A stretch of 64,000 nt of DNA. Origin: Candidatus Poribacteria bacterium (GTDB lineage Bacteria; Poribacteria; WGA-4E; WGA-3G). Numbering within the stretch: position 1 is the first letter of the stretch; every line of letters starts with the position of its first letter. Location: assembly GCA_026710795.1 (NCBI GenBank), contig JAPOQK010000066.1:1-64000 (forward strand), written 5' to 3'. Both the position numbers and the translations under genes were made by a program. Below the pieces are notes generated by a model. It saw only the letters and a list, made by a program, of their open reading frames with translations, made no database searches and had not been told where the DNA came from. Shown piece by piece: positions 54,378 through 63,090 of this stretch.

Positions 54378-56207
54378 TTATCCTCCCGTAATTACAAAGA
54401 TTGCTTCACGAAATTGACCAAGTGGACGTGCGTTATAGGTAATGTCTACAGGAACGACTATTCGTCCTGATATAGAGACGTGTTGCGGAATCGGAATAGA
54501 AAAATCAATGAATCCATCTGTCCTCGGTGGAATTGTTGTCTCTTTCGGATCGATACCCACACCCCATGGTCCGGGAAAAATTGGTTGCACAGTTGCTGTC
54601 CGCGGTTCATGTGAATGGTTCGTTATCTCTACGTGCAATTGTGCTGTACCTCCCTGTGCAACTTCCTGTTCATAAGGATAGCAACGCACCCAATGTTCAT
54701 CCATGCCGTAGTTAGCATGATCCCAAGGAAAGAGTTCTGTATAGCACTTTTCTCGTTCAGCAAGAGTGTTTAACATAAAGTCAATCTCAGTATCAGTAAA
54801 ATCAAACGCTGGATCAACATGACAGTTAAAGATATGTGTAGGTTTGAGTTCTTGAATTAGACGTATGCATTTTTCGTAACCGACATCCGCACCGAGTAGA
54901 TTCCTATTTCCAGAGCAGTAATCGTCAATTCCTGCCATCGTGAAAGAGTCACCCGAAAAGAACATACGTACGCCATGTCCTTCCACAAGCAATCCACCGT
55001 GATAATAAGTCTGACCCGGAAAATGGTATGCAGTCATTGTGAACTCATTCCACTGCCAAGAATCACCATCACCTGTGGTACGATCCACCCGAGTAACAGA
55101 GGGCGAAATACAGGGAAGCCTGAAACCGATCGGATTTGTGATTACACGCGCAACAATATCATCGGTTATTGATTCACAAGGAAAAGTCTCCTGAAACTCA
55201 GGAATGGCATTTACGTGGTCGTCGTGATAGTGCGTTATCCAAAACTGTGTAACCTCAGATATTTCACCGTTTTCTTCCAACTGCTGAATCTGTTTGATTA
55301 TATTCGGTGAACCACAATCCATCACAAACGCTTCACCGTTTTCAGAAATGATAATCCATGTGGTGCCAAAGTGTCGTAGGAAATCAGGAGATGCTTTGCC
55401 TTCACGGATAGGCATGTGGTCAGCACGTCCTTCAAATTCAGTAAAAAGTTTCGGAAAATAGTGACGGAGTGCTGAGATGGACACATATTTATCATAACAC
55501 TCCTCCAACCGTTCAAAAAGCATGTCAATAGCCTTGTCAGGGTTAGGCATGATATTACCGTGTGTGGGAATTAGTGCAGTTGGCGATGTCTGACGGACTT
55601 TTTCAAGACTCTCCTTGAGTTCATCACGCGCTCCAAGAAAGCCGTGATAGTCGCTGGTCTGCTGTCCCTTCTGTAGGCTATAGAGTTCCCAAATCTTGCC
55701 TTCATCATAGATAAGATCCCCTGTAAAAGCAAAACGTTTATCATCAACATCAATGAGGTAGGTAACACTACCATCCGTATGTCCGGGTGTTTCAAGGACT
55801 GTCAGCAATGCTGAACCCCACTCAATCTGTTGACCGTCAGTATATGTATCTGCCACTCGGATAGATTTGGCAAGCATAAGATTGTGCGGATGGCAGTTGT
55901 AGAGGTGCCATCGGTACTGAGAATTGTTCCAAAAAGTGTCAACCTTTGCAAACCACGATTCCTCTTTTGCAGGCACCCCAATACGGACATTATCTCCAAT
56001 TGGACAATTGAGTATACTATCGCGATGGTGATGTGTAAAGAGAAGATTCTCCGCGTTAGTGATACCAAGTTCTACACATGTCATATTGAATGTAGGACCA
56101 CTTGGATCAATCAGTATCGCCTTACTATCATCAAGGAGAATACCAGTATTTACATGTCCATGGTGAACATACAAGTTTTCACTCAGTTGAGTATAGTCTA
56201 ATTTCAT
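54378..56207 (-). CDS. Tandem metallo-beta-lactamase-fold hydrolase
   Basis: 609 residues with two MBL-fold domains and a C-terminal beta-sandwich (about 520-609). Domain 1 (about 10-230) has THHHRDS, where the last His of HxHxDH is Ser, with ETPGHTDGS and FTGDLIYDEG. Domain 2 (about 275-500) has the complete THYHDDH. It may hydrolyse an ester, lactone or thioester. It is the first gene of the six-gene operon; VOC, PhyH, the Cys-cluster protein and two paralogues follow. The fusion with a CARDB-like tail is unusual. Confidence 0.78.
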   Translation of the reverse strand: MKLDYTQLSENLYVHHGHVNTGILLDDSKAILIDPSGPTFNMTCVELGITNAENLLFTHHHRDSILNCPIGDNVRIGVPAKEESWFAKVDTFWNNSQYRWHLYNCHPHNLMLAKSIRVADTYTDGQQIEWGSALLTVLETPGHTDGSVTYLIDVDDKRFAFTGDLIYDEGKIWELYSLQKGQQTSDYHGFLGARDELKESLEKVRQTSPTALIPTHGNIMPNPDKAIDMLFERLEECYDKYVSISALRHYFPKLFTEFEGRADHMPIREGKASPDFLRHFGTTWIIISENGEAFVMDCGSPNIIKQIQQLEENGEISEVTQFWITHYHDDHVNAIPEFQETFPCESITDDIVARVITNPIGFRLPCISPSVTRVDRTTGDGDSWQWNEFTMTAYHFPGQTYYHGGLLVEGHGVRMFFSGDSFTMAGIDDYCSGNRNLLGADVGYEKCIRLIQELKPTHIFNCHVDPAFDFTDTEIDFMLNTLAEREKCYTELFPWDHANYGMDEHWVRCYPYEQEVAQGGTAQLHVEITNHSHEPRTATVQPIFPGPWGVGIDPKETTIPPRTDGFIDFSIPIPQHVSISGRIVVPVDITYNARPLGQFREAIFVITGG

Positions 56208-56258
56208 AAGTTAATCTCATACGATATTGTTATTCTACTGGTTTAGGTGTCTTAACAT

Positions 56259-57665
56259 TCAATCCATCTTTTCAATCACAGCCATCTGTGTTCTTCCACC
56301 GGGTGCACCTTCATCCACTCTCTCCCAACGTCCTTTTGTTGTCATGATGACATAGTCTTTCGTAGCAGCTTGATTACCACGAGGAACAAAAACTCCCGGT
56401 GTAGAAATATTATCCATTTTCCAGTTCAGATAAGAAAATGGTTCACCAGATTCCCACACCCATTGACTTTCATCAGGTTCATACTTCAATCCAATCCAAT
56501 ACCATATATCTTCATAAACAACATCAAGCCAAACTTGCTCATCTTCACTTGTAATTGAGACGAGATTGGCGCCTTCAGCTTTTGCTTTAGCTTCAGCATC
56601 TTTTCTCGTTCCATCACACTGAATTGCTTTGTATGCATGCCCATTTTCTGGATTAACTACCCATACGTTCGGAAAATTTATTTGTAGTGGTAAAGGGAAT
56701 TCGTTTAAAGATTCTCGCTGGATATTTTCTGTATTATTGTCCTTAGGTGGTGAATCCGTAAGTTCAGATGGATCAATATCAAGGGTAAAGACCAAATCCT
56801 CATATATTTGTCTGTCTCTTACAATAAAAAGATCTGAGAGAGATTTCTGTCCAAGATAGGCAAGTGTTAAGGAATAAATACCGTAATCATGTACATTGAG
56901 TTCAAAGTTACCATTAGTATCGGTCTGTAGTGTAGAGATGTAATTGGAACTATTTGTTCCATTCATATCAAGTTGAAATATATTAACTTTAGCAGTCTTA
57001 TCAACAAGCGGCTGTCCATTCTTGAAAACAACCTTACCTCGGATTTTCTGTGGACTTATGTCCCCAGACTTCATTATAATCTCTACGTTTTGTATGTTTG
57101 CACCGGGTTTTATGGCAAAAGTTACCGCACCAGTATCAGGTGAGAATGGAAATGGATGCGGGTAGAACAATGCTTTTCCAAACTTTATTGCAGCAATTTC
57201 TGGTAAAGATGGCTGCCTATGTGGAGCTTGTTCCTCCGGTGGATTTTCCTGTTCAAGCAGATTATCAGGTATCACTATTAATTGAACTGTTCCAGACACA
57301 ATACCTGTAAGAATGAAGTTTCCTTCTCCATCTTTTACCGATTTTATATATGGTGGCTGCTCCCTTAATGCTTGTTCATCGGGTAACGGTTTTTGTAAGT
57401 GTTCTCTAAATCCTGGTGGATCCTGACGTAAGAAAGGATACAGTGTTTTGTCATATAGTGGATCTAATCCTCCGTATCTGCGGAGTTTCATATAGATTAA
57501 TACCACAGTTGAATCTACAACCGGTTCTCCACTTTGGTCTACTACACGTCCGGTTATTATTGGTGGTTTTTCCTCAGCCCAACTTTTGGAAGGTGCAACA
57601 AGGATTGACAAACTAAATGATATAAGTATTGTAAAGACGACTTTTGAAATGTTTGATTGTATCAT
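56259..57665 (-). CDS. Exported protein with regulatory-like beta-sandwich and C-type-lectin-like domain, type A (copy 1)
   Basis: 468 residues: signal peptide (about 6-30), two carboxypeptidase-regulatory-like beta-sandwich modules (ITGRVVDQSGEPVVD; RGKVVFKNGQPLVD) and a C-terminal C-type-lectin-like domain with GHAYKAIQCDG, WYWIGLKYEPDE, WVWESGEPFSYLNW. I chose ATG 57665 (GGGAGA upstream); a TTG at 57695 is unlikely. It is the last of four related genes; its type is shared with the gene at 58934-60175. Surface adhesion or glycan binding is a guess from the fold. Confidence 0.75.
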   Translation of the reverse strand: MIQSNISKVVFTILISFSLSILVAPSKSWAEEKPPIITGRVVDQSGEPVVDSTVVLIYMKLRRYGGLDPLYDKTLYPFLRQDPPGFREHLQKPLPDEQALREQPPYIKSVKDGEGNFILTGIVSGTVQLIVIPDNLLEQENPPEEQAPHRQPSLPEIAAIKFGKALFYPHPFPFSPDTGAVTFAIKPGANIQNVEIIMKSGDISPQKIRGKVVFKNGQPLVDKTAKVNIFQLDMNGTNSSNYISTLQTDTNGNFELNVHDYGIYSLTLAYLGQKSLSDLFIVRDRQIYEDLVFTLDIDPSELTDSPPKDNNTENIQRESLNEFPLPLQINFPNVWVVNPENGHAYKAIQCDGTRKDAEAKAKAEGANLVSITSEDEQVWLDVVYEDIWYWIGLKYEPDESQWVWESGEPFSYLNWKMDNISTPGVFVPRGNQAATKDYVIMTTKGRWERVDEGAPGGRTQMAVIEKMD

Positions 57666-57703
57666 CGCGAATATCTCCCATTCGGATTCGTCCAAAGTCT
57701 TTT

Positions 57704-58930
57704 TTATTTTTTTACATCTGGAACAGTTATGTTTTCTTTATCCTTTTCAATGATAGCTTGTTTTACCGCTCGCGAAAATGGACTGTTTTGTCCGATTGTC
57801 ATCCATTTTTTGGATGAGAATTCCATTGCAATACCAGCCATTCCACTGTTGGTAGTTATGTTGTCAGGTTTCTGTCCTTTTCTCCAATTTGTATATGTAA
57901 GGGGTTGTCCACTATCCCACTGCCAAGGTGCATCATTGACAGGCACACGCAAACCAATCCAGAAAAATGCTCTATCTTTATACAGTCCCTGTAACCATTT
58001 CTGTTCTGCTTCATCATTGATTGCAACAAGGTATGCATTTTCACTTTCTGCTTTAGATTTTGCGTCTTTACAACTATAACATTGGATTTTCTTGTAGGCA
58101 TTACCATTTGCCGGATTAACTACCCATACTGACTCGCGTTTTTTAGTCTTTTTTGTGTTTTTCAAGATAAAAACAAGTTCATCATGCCGTTCCCCTTCTC
58201 CAAGGACTATTGTATCAGATTGTAATGTAAAACCCTTATATGTCATTGAGATTTTGTAATTTGCTGCTTCATCCTGAGAGTATGTAACAAAATACCCTTC
58301 GTTATCAGTTTCAAAGTTTCTGCCCAATGTTCCACTGCTGGTAGTGGTAATACCACCTTCACGGATTTGTGTGCTACGCGAGCTTATTGACAAGCTTATC
58401 TCTTCATTCATAAGTGGAGTGCCATCTTCATATAGCACACGTCCTCGAATTCGCATACGTGGTGTTTTAATGTTGACAATCACATTCTCAAGATGTTCCC
58501 CCGGTTCAATAGAAAACGTCAATTTACCGAACCATGTTGGCATTGCCCTACGAAATGCAATTGAATAAAATGTTAGGTCACCGATTTCAATCGATTGGAG
58601 TTCAAAATCTGATCCATGTTCTGGGAATAGGGTTAGTTGTGATGAGACTGGATCGATATTTTTTATAGTAAAATTTCCATCCATATCTGTCAATGTCCTT
58701 AACCATATTGGAAAAGGAGTCCGTTGTTTTAAACTTATATGAGGTCCAAACTTTACTGGTTTAATAGCAATCAATAGATCTGGAACTCCTTGACCGTTTT
58801 CATCTAATACGCGTCCAGAAATACTTGACAGAATATTCTCGGCATTGTTATCGCTTATGATAACAAAGGTTAGAAAGATTATTATGAAAATAACTATGAA
58901 ATTAGAGATGCGAATTTTAAATCGTGCCAT
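57704..58930 (-). CDS. Exported beta-sandwich plus C-type-lectin-like protein, type B (copy 1)
   Basis: 408 residues: signal peptide, then ISGRVLDENGQGVPDLL, a family-specific middle (FPEHGSDFELQSIEIGDLTF, AFRRAMPTWFGK, IEPGEHLENVIVNI), second sandwich (IRGRVLYEDGTPLMNEE) and a lectin-like domain (FFWIGLRVP, WQWDSGQPLTYTNW). A KPDN follows at the place of the Ca-site EPN/QPD motif. AAGGAGG precedes the ATG. It starts 3 nt after the type A gene upstream. Confidence 0.75.
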   Translation of the reverse strand: MARFKIRISNFIVIFIIIFLTFVIISDNNAENILSSISGRVLDENGQGVPDLLIAIKPVKFGPHISLKQRTPFPIWLRTLTDMDGNFTIKNIDPVSSQLTLFPEHGSDFELQSIEIGDLTFYSIAFRRAMPTWFGKLTFSIEPGEHLENVIVNIKTPRMRIRGRVLYEDGTPLMNEEISLSISSRSTQIREGGITTTSSGTLGRNFETDNEGYFVTYSQDEAANYKISMTYKGFTLQSDTIVLGEGERHDELVFILKNTKKTKKRESVWVVNPANGNAYKKIQCYSCKDAKSKAESENAYLVAINDEAEQKWLQGLYKDRAFFWIGLRVPVNDAPWQWDSGQPLTYTNWRKGQKPDNITTNSGMAGIAMEFSSKKWMTIGQNSPFSRAVKQAIIEKDKENITVPDVKK

Positions 58931-58933
58931 ATC

Positions 58934-60175
58934 TTACTTTACCTCCTTCTCTATTATAGCCATGCGGACTCTACCTATAAAGTGTGGACCATGTGAGTGT
59001 GGACTATCTGGATTTATTTTCTTCCATTTCCCTATCATCTGTTTCGATCCCGAAAAAGTCATGATTGCATAATCATGCATAATATCTTTATGACGTTCTT
59101 TTTCATCTTTCATTCCGAAGAACCTTAGAAATGCTGGCGGTTGGTTAAGTTCAAGATTATCCTCAGCCTCGAACTCTTCCCAGTTTGTGTATATGACAGG
59201 TTCTCCGTTCTCCCATAGCCATTTTCCTTCCTCAGCGATGTCCGTAATTCCAATCCAATAATTATCTGCACCAAATGCAGTTTCAAGCCAAACTTGTTCA
59301 TGCAAATTTGTTATTGTCACCAGATACGCATTTTCTTTTTCTGCTTGAATTTGTGCATCAGTCCTATCTTTACATATAATTCTCTTATATGCATGTCCAT
59401 TTAACGGATTAATTATCCACATTCCTGGTATATCAGATACATTCTGTCTTCGATTGCGTTCATTTTGTTCTGGTACTGGTGGAGGTTCGGAAAAGTCTTT
59501 TGGATTACCGTTCAGCCTTAAAACTTGGGAAACAACTTCTCCTTCAGAAAGAACGAGAAACGGGTCAACTTCTGCAGAAAGACCACGGTGATTTATTGAT
59601 AATGAATATACACCATTTTGATATATCACAACTTCAAAATTTCCTTGTCCATCTGTTTGAATCGAACGACTGAAGGAATTATTGCCTGGAAAATCTAATG
59701 TAATACAATCAACATCTATATCTAAGAAGTCATTTGCCAAGGGTTCACCATTTTTGAAAACAATTCTGCTTCTAATTCTCAATGGATTTTCGGTGATTAT
59801 TTCAGCGTTATTAATGTTCTTTCCGGGAGTAATAGTAAATGGGACAGCTCCATCCTGACCAAATCCAGTGTAGAAGAAAGACACATTTCCAATCCTGATA
59901 GACTGTATTCCAACATTCTGACCGGGTAGACTAAGTTTAACTTGTCCTGATGGTATATCTGTAAGAATGAACCGTCCTTCAGAATCTGTTTTCATACTTG
60001 ATGTTGGGAGTGTTACAGTTACACCAACAATTGGTTCCCCATCGCTATTGATAACGCGTCCGGAAAATGTTGACAAGTCATCTTGTGCAACACTATCATA
60101 GGTTGTAAGTTGCCCCGTTAAAATTGACATTGATGTTATAAACAGTAATAGCCCTAAAAAACTTATACGTGTCAT
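58934..60175 (-). CDS. Exported beta-sandwich plus C-type-lectin-like protein, type A (copy 2)
   Basis: 413 residues with signal peptide, sandwich modules FSGRVINSDGEPIVGVTV and IRSRIVFKNGEPLANDF, and a C-terminal lectin-like domain (YWIGITDIAEEGKWLWENG, YTNWEEFE). The middle part (NNAEIITENP, NGVYSLSINHRG) parallels the type A gene at 56259-57665. GGAGAATTAAG precedes the ATG. Confidence 0.75.
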   Translation of the reverse strand: MTRISFLGLLLFITSMSILTGQLTTYDSVAQDDLSTFSGRVINSDGEPIVGVTVTLPTSSMKTDSEGRFILTDIPSGQVKLSLPGQNVGIQSIRIGNVSFFYTGFGQDGAVPFTITPGKNINNAEIITENPLRIRSRIVFKNGEPLANDFLDIDVDCITLDFPGNNSFSRSIQTDGQGNFEVVIYQNGVYSLSINHRGLSAEVDPFLVLSEGEVVSQVLRLNGNPKDFSEPPPVPEQNERNRRQNVSDIPGMWIINPLNGHAYKRIICKDRTDAQIQAEKENAYLVTITNLHEQVWLETAFGADNYWIGITDIAEEGKWLWENGEPVIYTNWEEFEAEDNLELNQPPAFLRFFGMKDEKERHKDIMHDYAIMTFSGSKQMIGKWKKINPDSPHSHGPHFIGRVRMAIIEKEVK

Positions 60176-60235
60176 TTCTTAATTCTCCATTTAAGCAGAT
60201 AGAAATTCAATCGACAATAGGTGCTAATTATAGAT

Positions 60236-61492
60236 TTAGTATACGTCTTTTTCTAAAATCGCATGCTTAACAATCTGTTTAATCGGGTTCGTTTGGTCTA
60301 TTGTCATCCATTTTTTTGTTGAAAAAATTAGTGCGATTGGAATTTCTTTACTACTGTTTAACTGATTATCTGGTTTGCCGGATGGTCCCCAATTGGTATA
60401 TGTGAGAGGTTCACCACTATGCCATTTCCAAGCATTACCTTTTGTTGGGAGATGCAGTCCAATCCAATAGAATTTTCTTTCATTAAATGTTGACTCAATC
60501 CACTTCTGTTCCGCTTCGTCGTTTATTGCAACAAGATAAGCATTTTCTTCCTCTGCCTTCGCTTTCGCATCCTCCCAACTTTTACACGCAATTTGTTTAT
60601 ATGCATGGTTGTTCTCAGGATTCCCTATCCACATAGCTTGTCGTGCTCTCACTCTTTCAGTTTGATTTATGAGGTGTTTTTCAAGTCCTCTAAGTCTTAG
60701 AATTAGATTTTCTTTACTTTGTCCTTTTTTTACTTTAAACCATTTTGTTTTCGCTGTTATCCCTTCATATTTTACTACAACTGAACCTTCTGGATCATTA
60801 CCTATAGCATACGACACAAAATAACCTTCTGCATCAGTCGTGACATCTCTTGATGAAGATCCACCGCCACCTCCTGAACTAAAGAAAAAGAAATCTCTCT
60901 TTATTCTTCTACGCTTAATTGTCAGATAAATCTCCGTATTTCTAAGCGGTGTTCCATCTTCTAACAACACTTGACCACTAATGTGTCTGGGTTTCTTAAT
61001 TACACTAACTACCACGTTTTCAAGATGTTCACCTGGTGCGATTCCAATCTTTGGTTTACCAAACCATGTTGGTGCACTCCGACGAAACGCCGTTGAGAAA
61101 ATTGTTATGTCACCGAATTTCAACGAACTAATACCATAACCAGAACCGTGTTCTGGGTAGACAATTAACCTTGATGTAACTGGCATAATATCTGTTATTG
61201 TAAAATGTCCATCCTTATCGGTCACTGCTGTTTGCCATGAAGATACTGGAGCGAGAAGTCCCATCTCAAAACCTCTGCTGATTTTAACAGGTTTAACCGC
61301 AAGTTTTAGATCTGGAATAGGTTTACCGTCTTTATCTATTACACGTCCAGAAAGGCTCGATAAGTTATCTTGTGCGTGTATATTTGATGTAAAAGCAAGG
61401 ATGAATGATAAAGTGATTACCAAGATGGTAATCACAGATACTCTGCACTGTACCAAGTGTATCAAGAAGTTCATAGAGTGGATGTTTTTCAT
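60236..61492 (-). CDS. Exported beta-sandwich plus C-type-lectin-like protein, type B (copy 2)
   Basis: 418 residues, first gene of the lectin operon. LSGRVIDKDGKPIPDLKL, VYPEHGSGYGISSLKFGD, AFRRSAPTWFGK, IAPGEHLENVVVSV and the second sandwich SGQVLLEDGTPLRNTE align block by block with the type B gene at 57704-58930. The lectin-like domain shows FYWIGLHLP, WKWHSGEPLTYTNW and a KPDN. I chose ATG 61492 (GAGGTGGG upstream); its 5' end overlaps, in another frame, a remnant of an antitoxin-like gene. A Gly/Ser/Phe-rich insert (FFFFSSGGGGGSSS) lies mid-protein. Confidence 0.75.
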   Translation of the reverse strand: MKNIHSMNFLIHLVQCRVSVITILVITLSFILAFTSNIHAQDNLSSLSGRVIDKDGKPIPDLKLAVKPVKISRGFEMGLLAPVSSWQTAVTDKDGHFTITDIMPVTSRLIVYPEHGSGYGISSLKFGDITIFSTAFRRSAPTWFGKPKIGIAPGEHLENVVVSVIKKPRHISGQVLLEDGTPLRNTEIYLTIKRRRIKRDFFFFSSGGGGGSSSRDVTTDAEGYFVSYAIGNDPEGSVVVKYEGITAKTKWFKVKKGQSKENLILRLRGLEKHLINQTERVRARQAMWIGNPENNHAYKQIACKSWEDAKAKAEEENAYLVAINDEAEQKWIESTFNERKFYWIGLHLPTKGNAWKWHSGEPLTYTNWGPSGKPDNQLNSSKEIPIALIFSTKKWMTIDQTNPIKQIVKHAILEKDVY

Positions 61493-61580
61493 TTGTTCCC
61501 ACCTCATCAATCAATTTATTTAGAGCTGCTATTGCCTTATCATATTCCATCTCATTACGAATTGAAAAGAATGGTTGCAC
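61440..61580 (-). pseudogene. HigA-antitoxin-like N-terminal remnant
   Basis: In one minus-strand frame the sequence reads IRNEMEYDKAIAALNKLIDE then HPLYELLDTLGTV, which closely fits the N-terminus of HigA-type antitoxins (I-R-T-E-x-x-Y-x-A-A-L...). The match stops after about 47 residues; the helix-turn-helix domain is missing and no HigB toxin lies beside it. It overlaps the signal-peptide region of the lectin-like gene in a different frame. Confidence 0.45.
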
Positions 61581-61641
61581 GACATACCAATGATTTTAGA
61601 AATCTTTATCTAAGATATTCATTTTCTATGTTGTGCAACCA
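61572..61641. repeat. 15-bp inverted repeat between the sulfatase-like and lectin genes
   Basis: TGGTTGCACGACATA (61572-61586) and TATGTTGTGCAACCA (61627-61641) are complementary at 14 of 15 positions around a 40-nt spacer, just after the sulfatase-like stop on the minus strand. It may be a terminator or the scar of a small mobile element. Confidence 0.45.
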
Positions 61642-61653
61642 CCATATGTATGA

Positions 61654-63042
61654 CTACTCTTCAGCAAACTGCGGTCTACCAAGAGCATCTGTTCTGCCTT
61701 GACGTTTATAGTTTGGCAGGTTTCCATCTGCATCTGCTAAGAGACGTTCATGTGCAAGAGCAATCCTATCTGCCCCTTTATCCGAAATATCATTCTGACA
61801 AGTTGGATCCGCTTCAAGATCAAACAGACGCATACCACTATTGAGATCAACACTTGAAAAATACCAACTTTTCGCGTCTTTATACCACACAGAGTTAACA
61901 TAACGACAGGTGAGATATTCACGTGAAGTGAATCCGCTTTTACCTTCAACCAAGGGAAGCAGACTCTGTCCTTGAATTTCACCCGCAGGTTCAACTTCAC
62001 TTGCAGCCATGACGGTAGCAGGGACATCAAGCGTATATACAAATTCTTCACACGTTGTACCAGCACCAGCACCGGAAGGATGTCTGACGAGTAACGGTAT
62101 ATCCATCGTACCAGGATACATGAAGTTAGCAGGTTTTCCTGTGGCTTTATCAGGATTCTCGGCAAAATTAGTGCCATGGTCACTTAGGAACATTATTAAT
62201 GTGTTATCCTTTAATCCGAGACGATCAATCGTATCCACCAATCTACCAAACCAAGTATCAACAAGGGTTACCAAACCTGCGTAGTTTGCCCTAACACTTG
62301 GTAAACGGTTTTCGAGTTCCTCATCTTTGAGTGAACCGTAGGGTAAATTGAGACAGATCGGTTCACGATCTTCTCGACTACCGTAAAGATCATAGTAGTG
62401 GATAGGTGCTTCCCAAGTTTCATGAGGTGTGAATCCGTCCACATAAAGGTAAAAAGGTGTATTGTTGTGATTGTGTTCTACAAATTCAATTGCTGATCGG
62501 AACAACCTTGCGGTTGGCCAATTTTCTTCTTCACGTTCAGGTTGAACATTAACAATATGAGATTTGACACGGGGTGCATTACCACGATATCTGGCAACTT
62601 GTGAAGGATCAGCATGTGCCCCACCTCGATATCTATCCTCTGCTTGCCCTCGGACAAACTGCCACTGTTGGAATCCTCGTGTGAAATTCATTCCCGGCAC
62701 AAAATAGTGCGGTACATCCGCAAAAAAGCCTGTATGATACCCATTCCTGACAAGAGATTCAGCTATTGCCGGTTCATCTGATGACATGGGCTGCCAACCT
62801 GGTGTATATACATTATCCCACGGCACGGGATTATATGAACTTATAGGATAAACACGCCTGCCTGTATGTAAAGTCCGGCGCGTCGGAATTGTTGGCAAGA
62901 CTTCAGGATGGGCATTGGTAAATTTAACACCCTCTTCTGCAAATCGCGCTAAATTCGGTGTATGTACCCAGTCGTTTCCGTAAGGACTGAGAAATGCTGT
63001 TCGAAGCGTATCTGAAACAACAACGACAATGTTCCAACTCAT
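61654..63042 (-). CDS. Sulfatase-family (alkaline-phosphatase fold) hydrolase with Thr at the catalytic position
   Basis: 462 residues with sulfatase architecture: metal Asp11 (VVSDTLR), THTPNL-like VHTPNLARFAEEGV, TPFY-LY block, and FLSDHGTNFAEN for the second metal pair. The nucleophile signature, normally C/S-x-P-x-R, reads T51-I-P-T-R55 followed by LHTGR. The Cys/Ser needed for formylglycine is therefore absent. It may be a phosphodiesterase-like branch using Thr directly, as in nucleotide pyrophosphatases, or an inactive form. No anaerobic maturase gene is nearby and no signal peptide is seen. Confidence 0.8.
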   Translation of the reverse strand: MSWNIVVVVSDTLRTAFLSPYGNDWVHTPNLARFAEEGVKFTNAHPEVLPTIPTRRTLHTGRRVYPISSYNPVPWDNVYTPGWQPMSSDEPAIAESLVRNGYHTGFFADVPHYFVPGMNFTRGFQQWQFVRGQAEDRYRGGAHADPSQVARYRGNAPRVKSHIVNVQPEREEENWPTARLFRSAIEFVEHNHNNTPFYLYVDGFTPHETWEAPIHYYDLYGSREDREPICLNLPYGSLKDEELENRLPSVRANYAGLVTLVDTWFGRLVDTIDRLGLKDNTLIMFLSDHGTNFAENPDKATGKPANFMYPGTMDIPLLVRHPSGAGAGTTCEEFVYTLDVPATVMAASEVEPAGEIQGQSLLPLVEGKSGFTSREYLTCRYVNSVWYKDAKSWYFSSVDLNSGMRLFDLEADPTCQNDISDKGADRIALAHERLLADADGNLPNYKRQGRTDALGRPQFAEE

Positions 63043-63090
63043 AAATTACCTCCAAAATATATCTGAAAATTGTTGATCTTGTAGTTTAAT

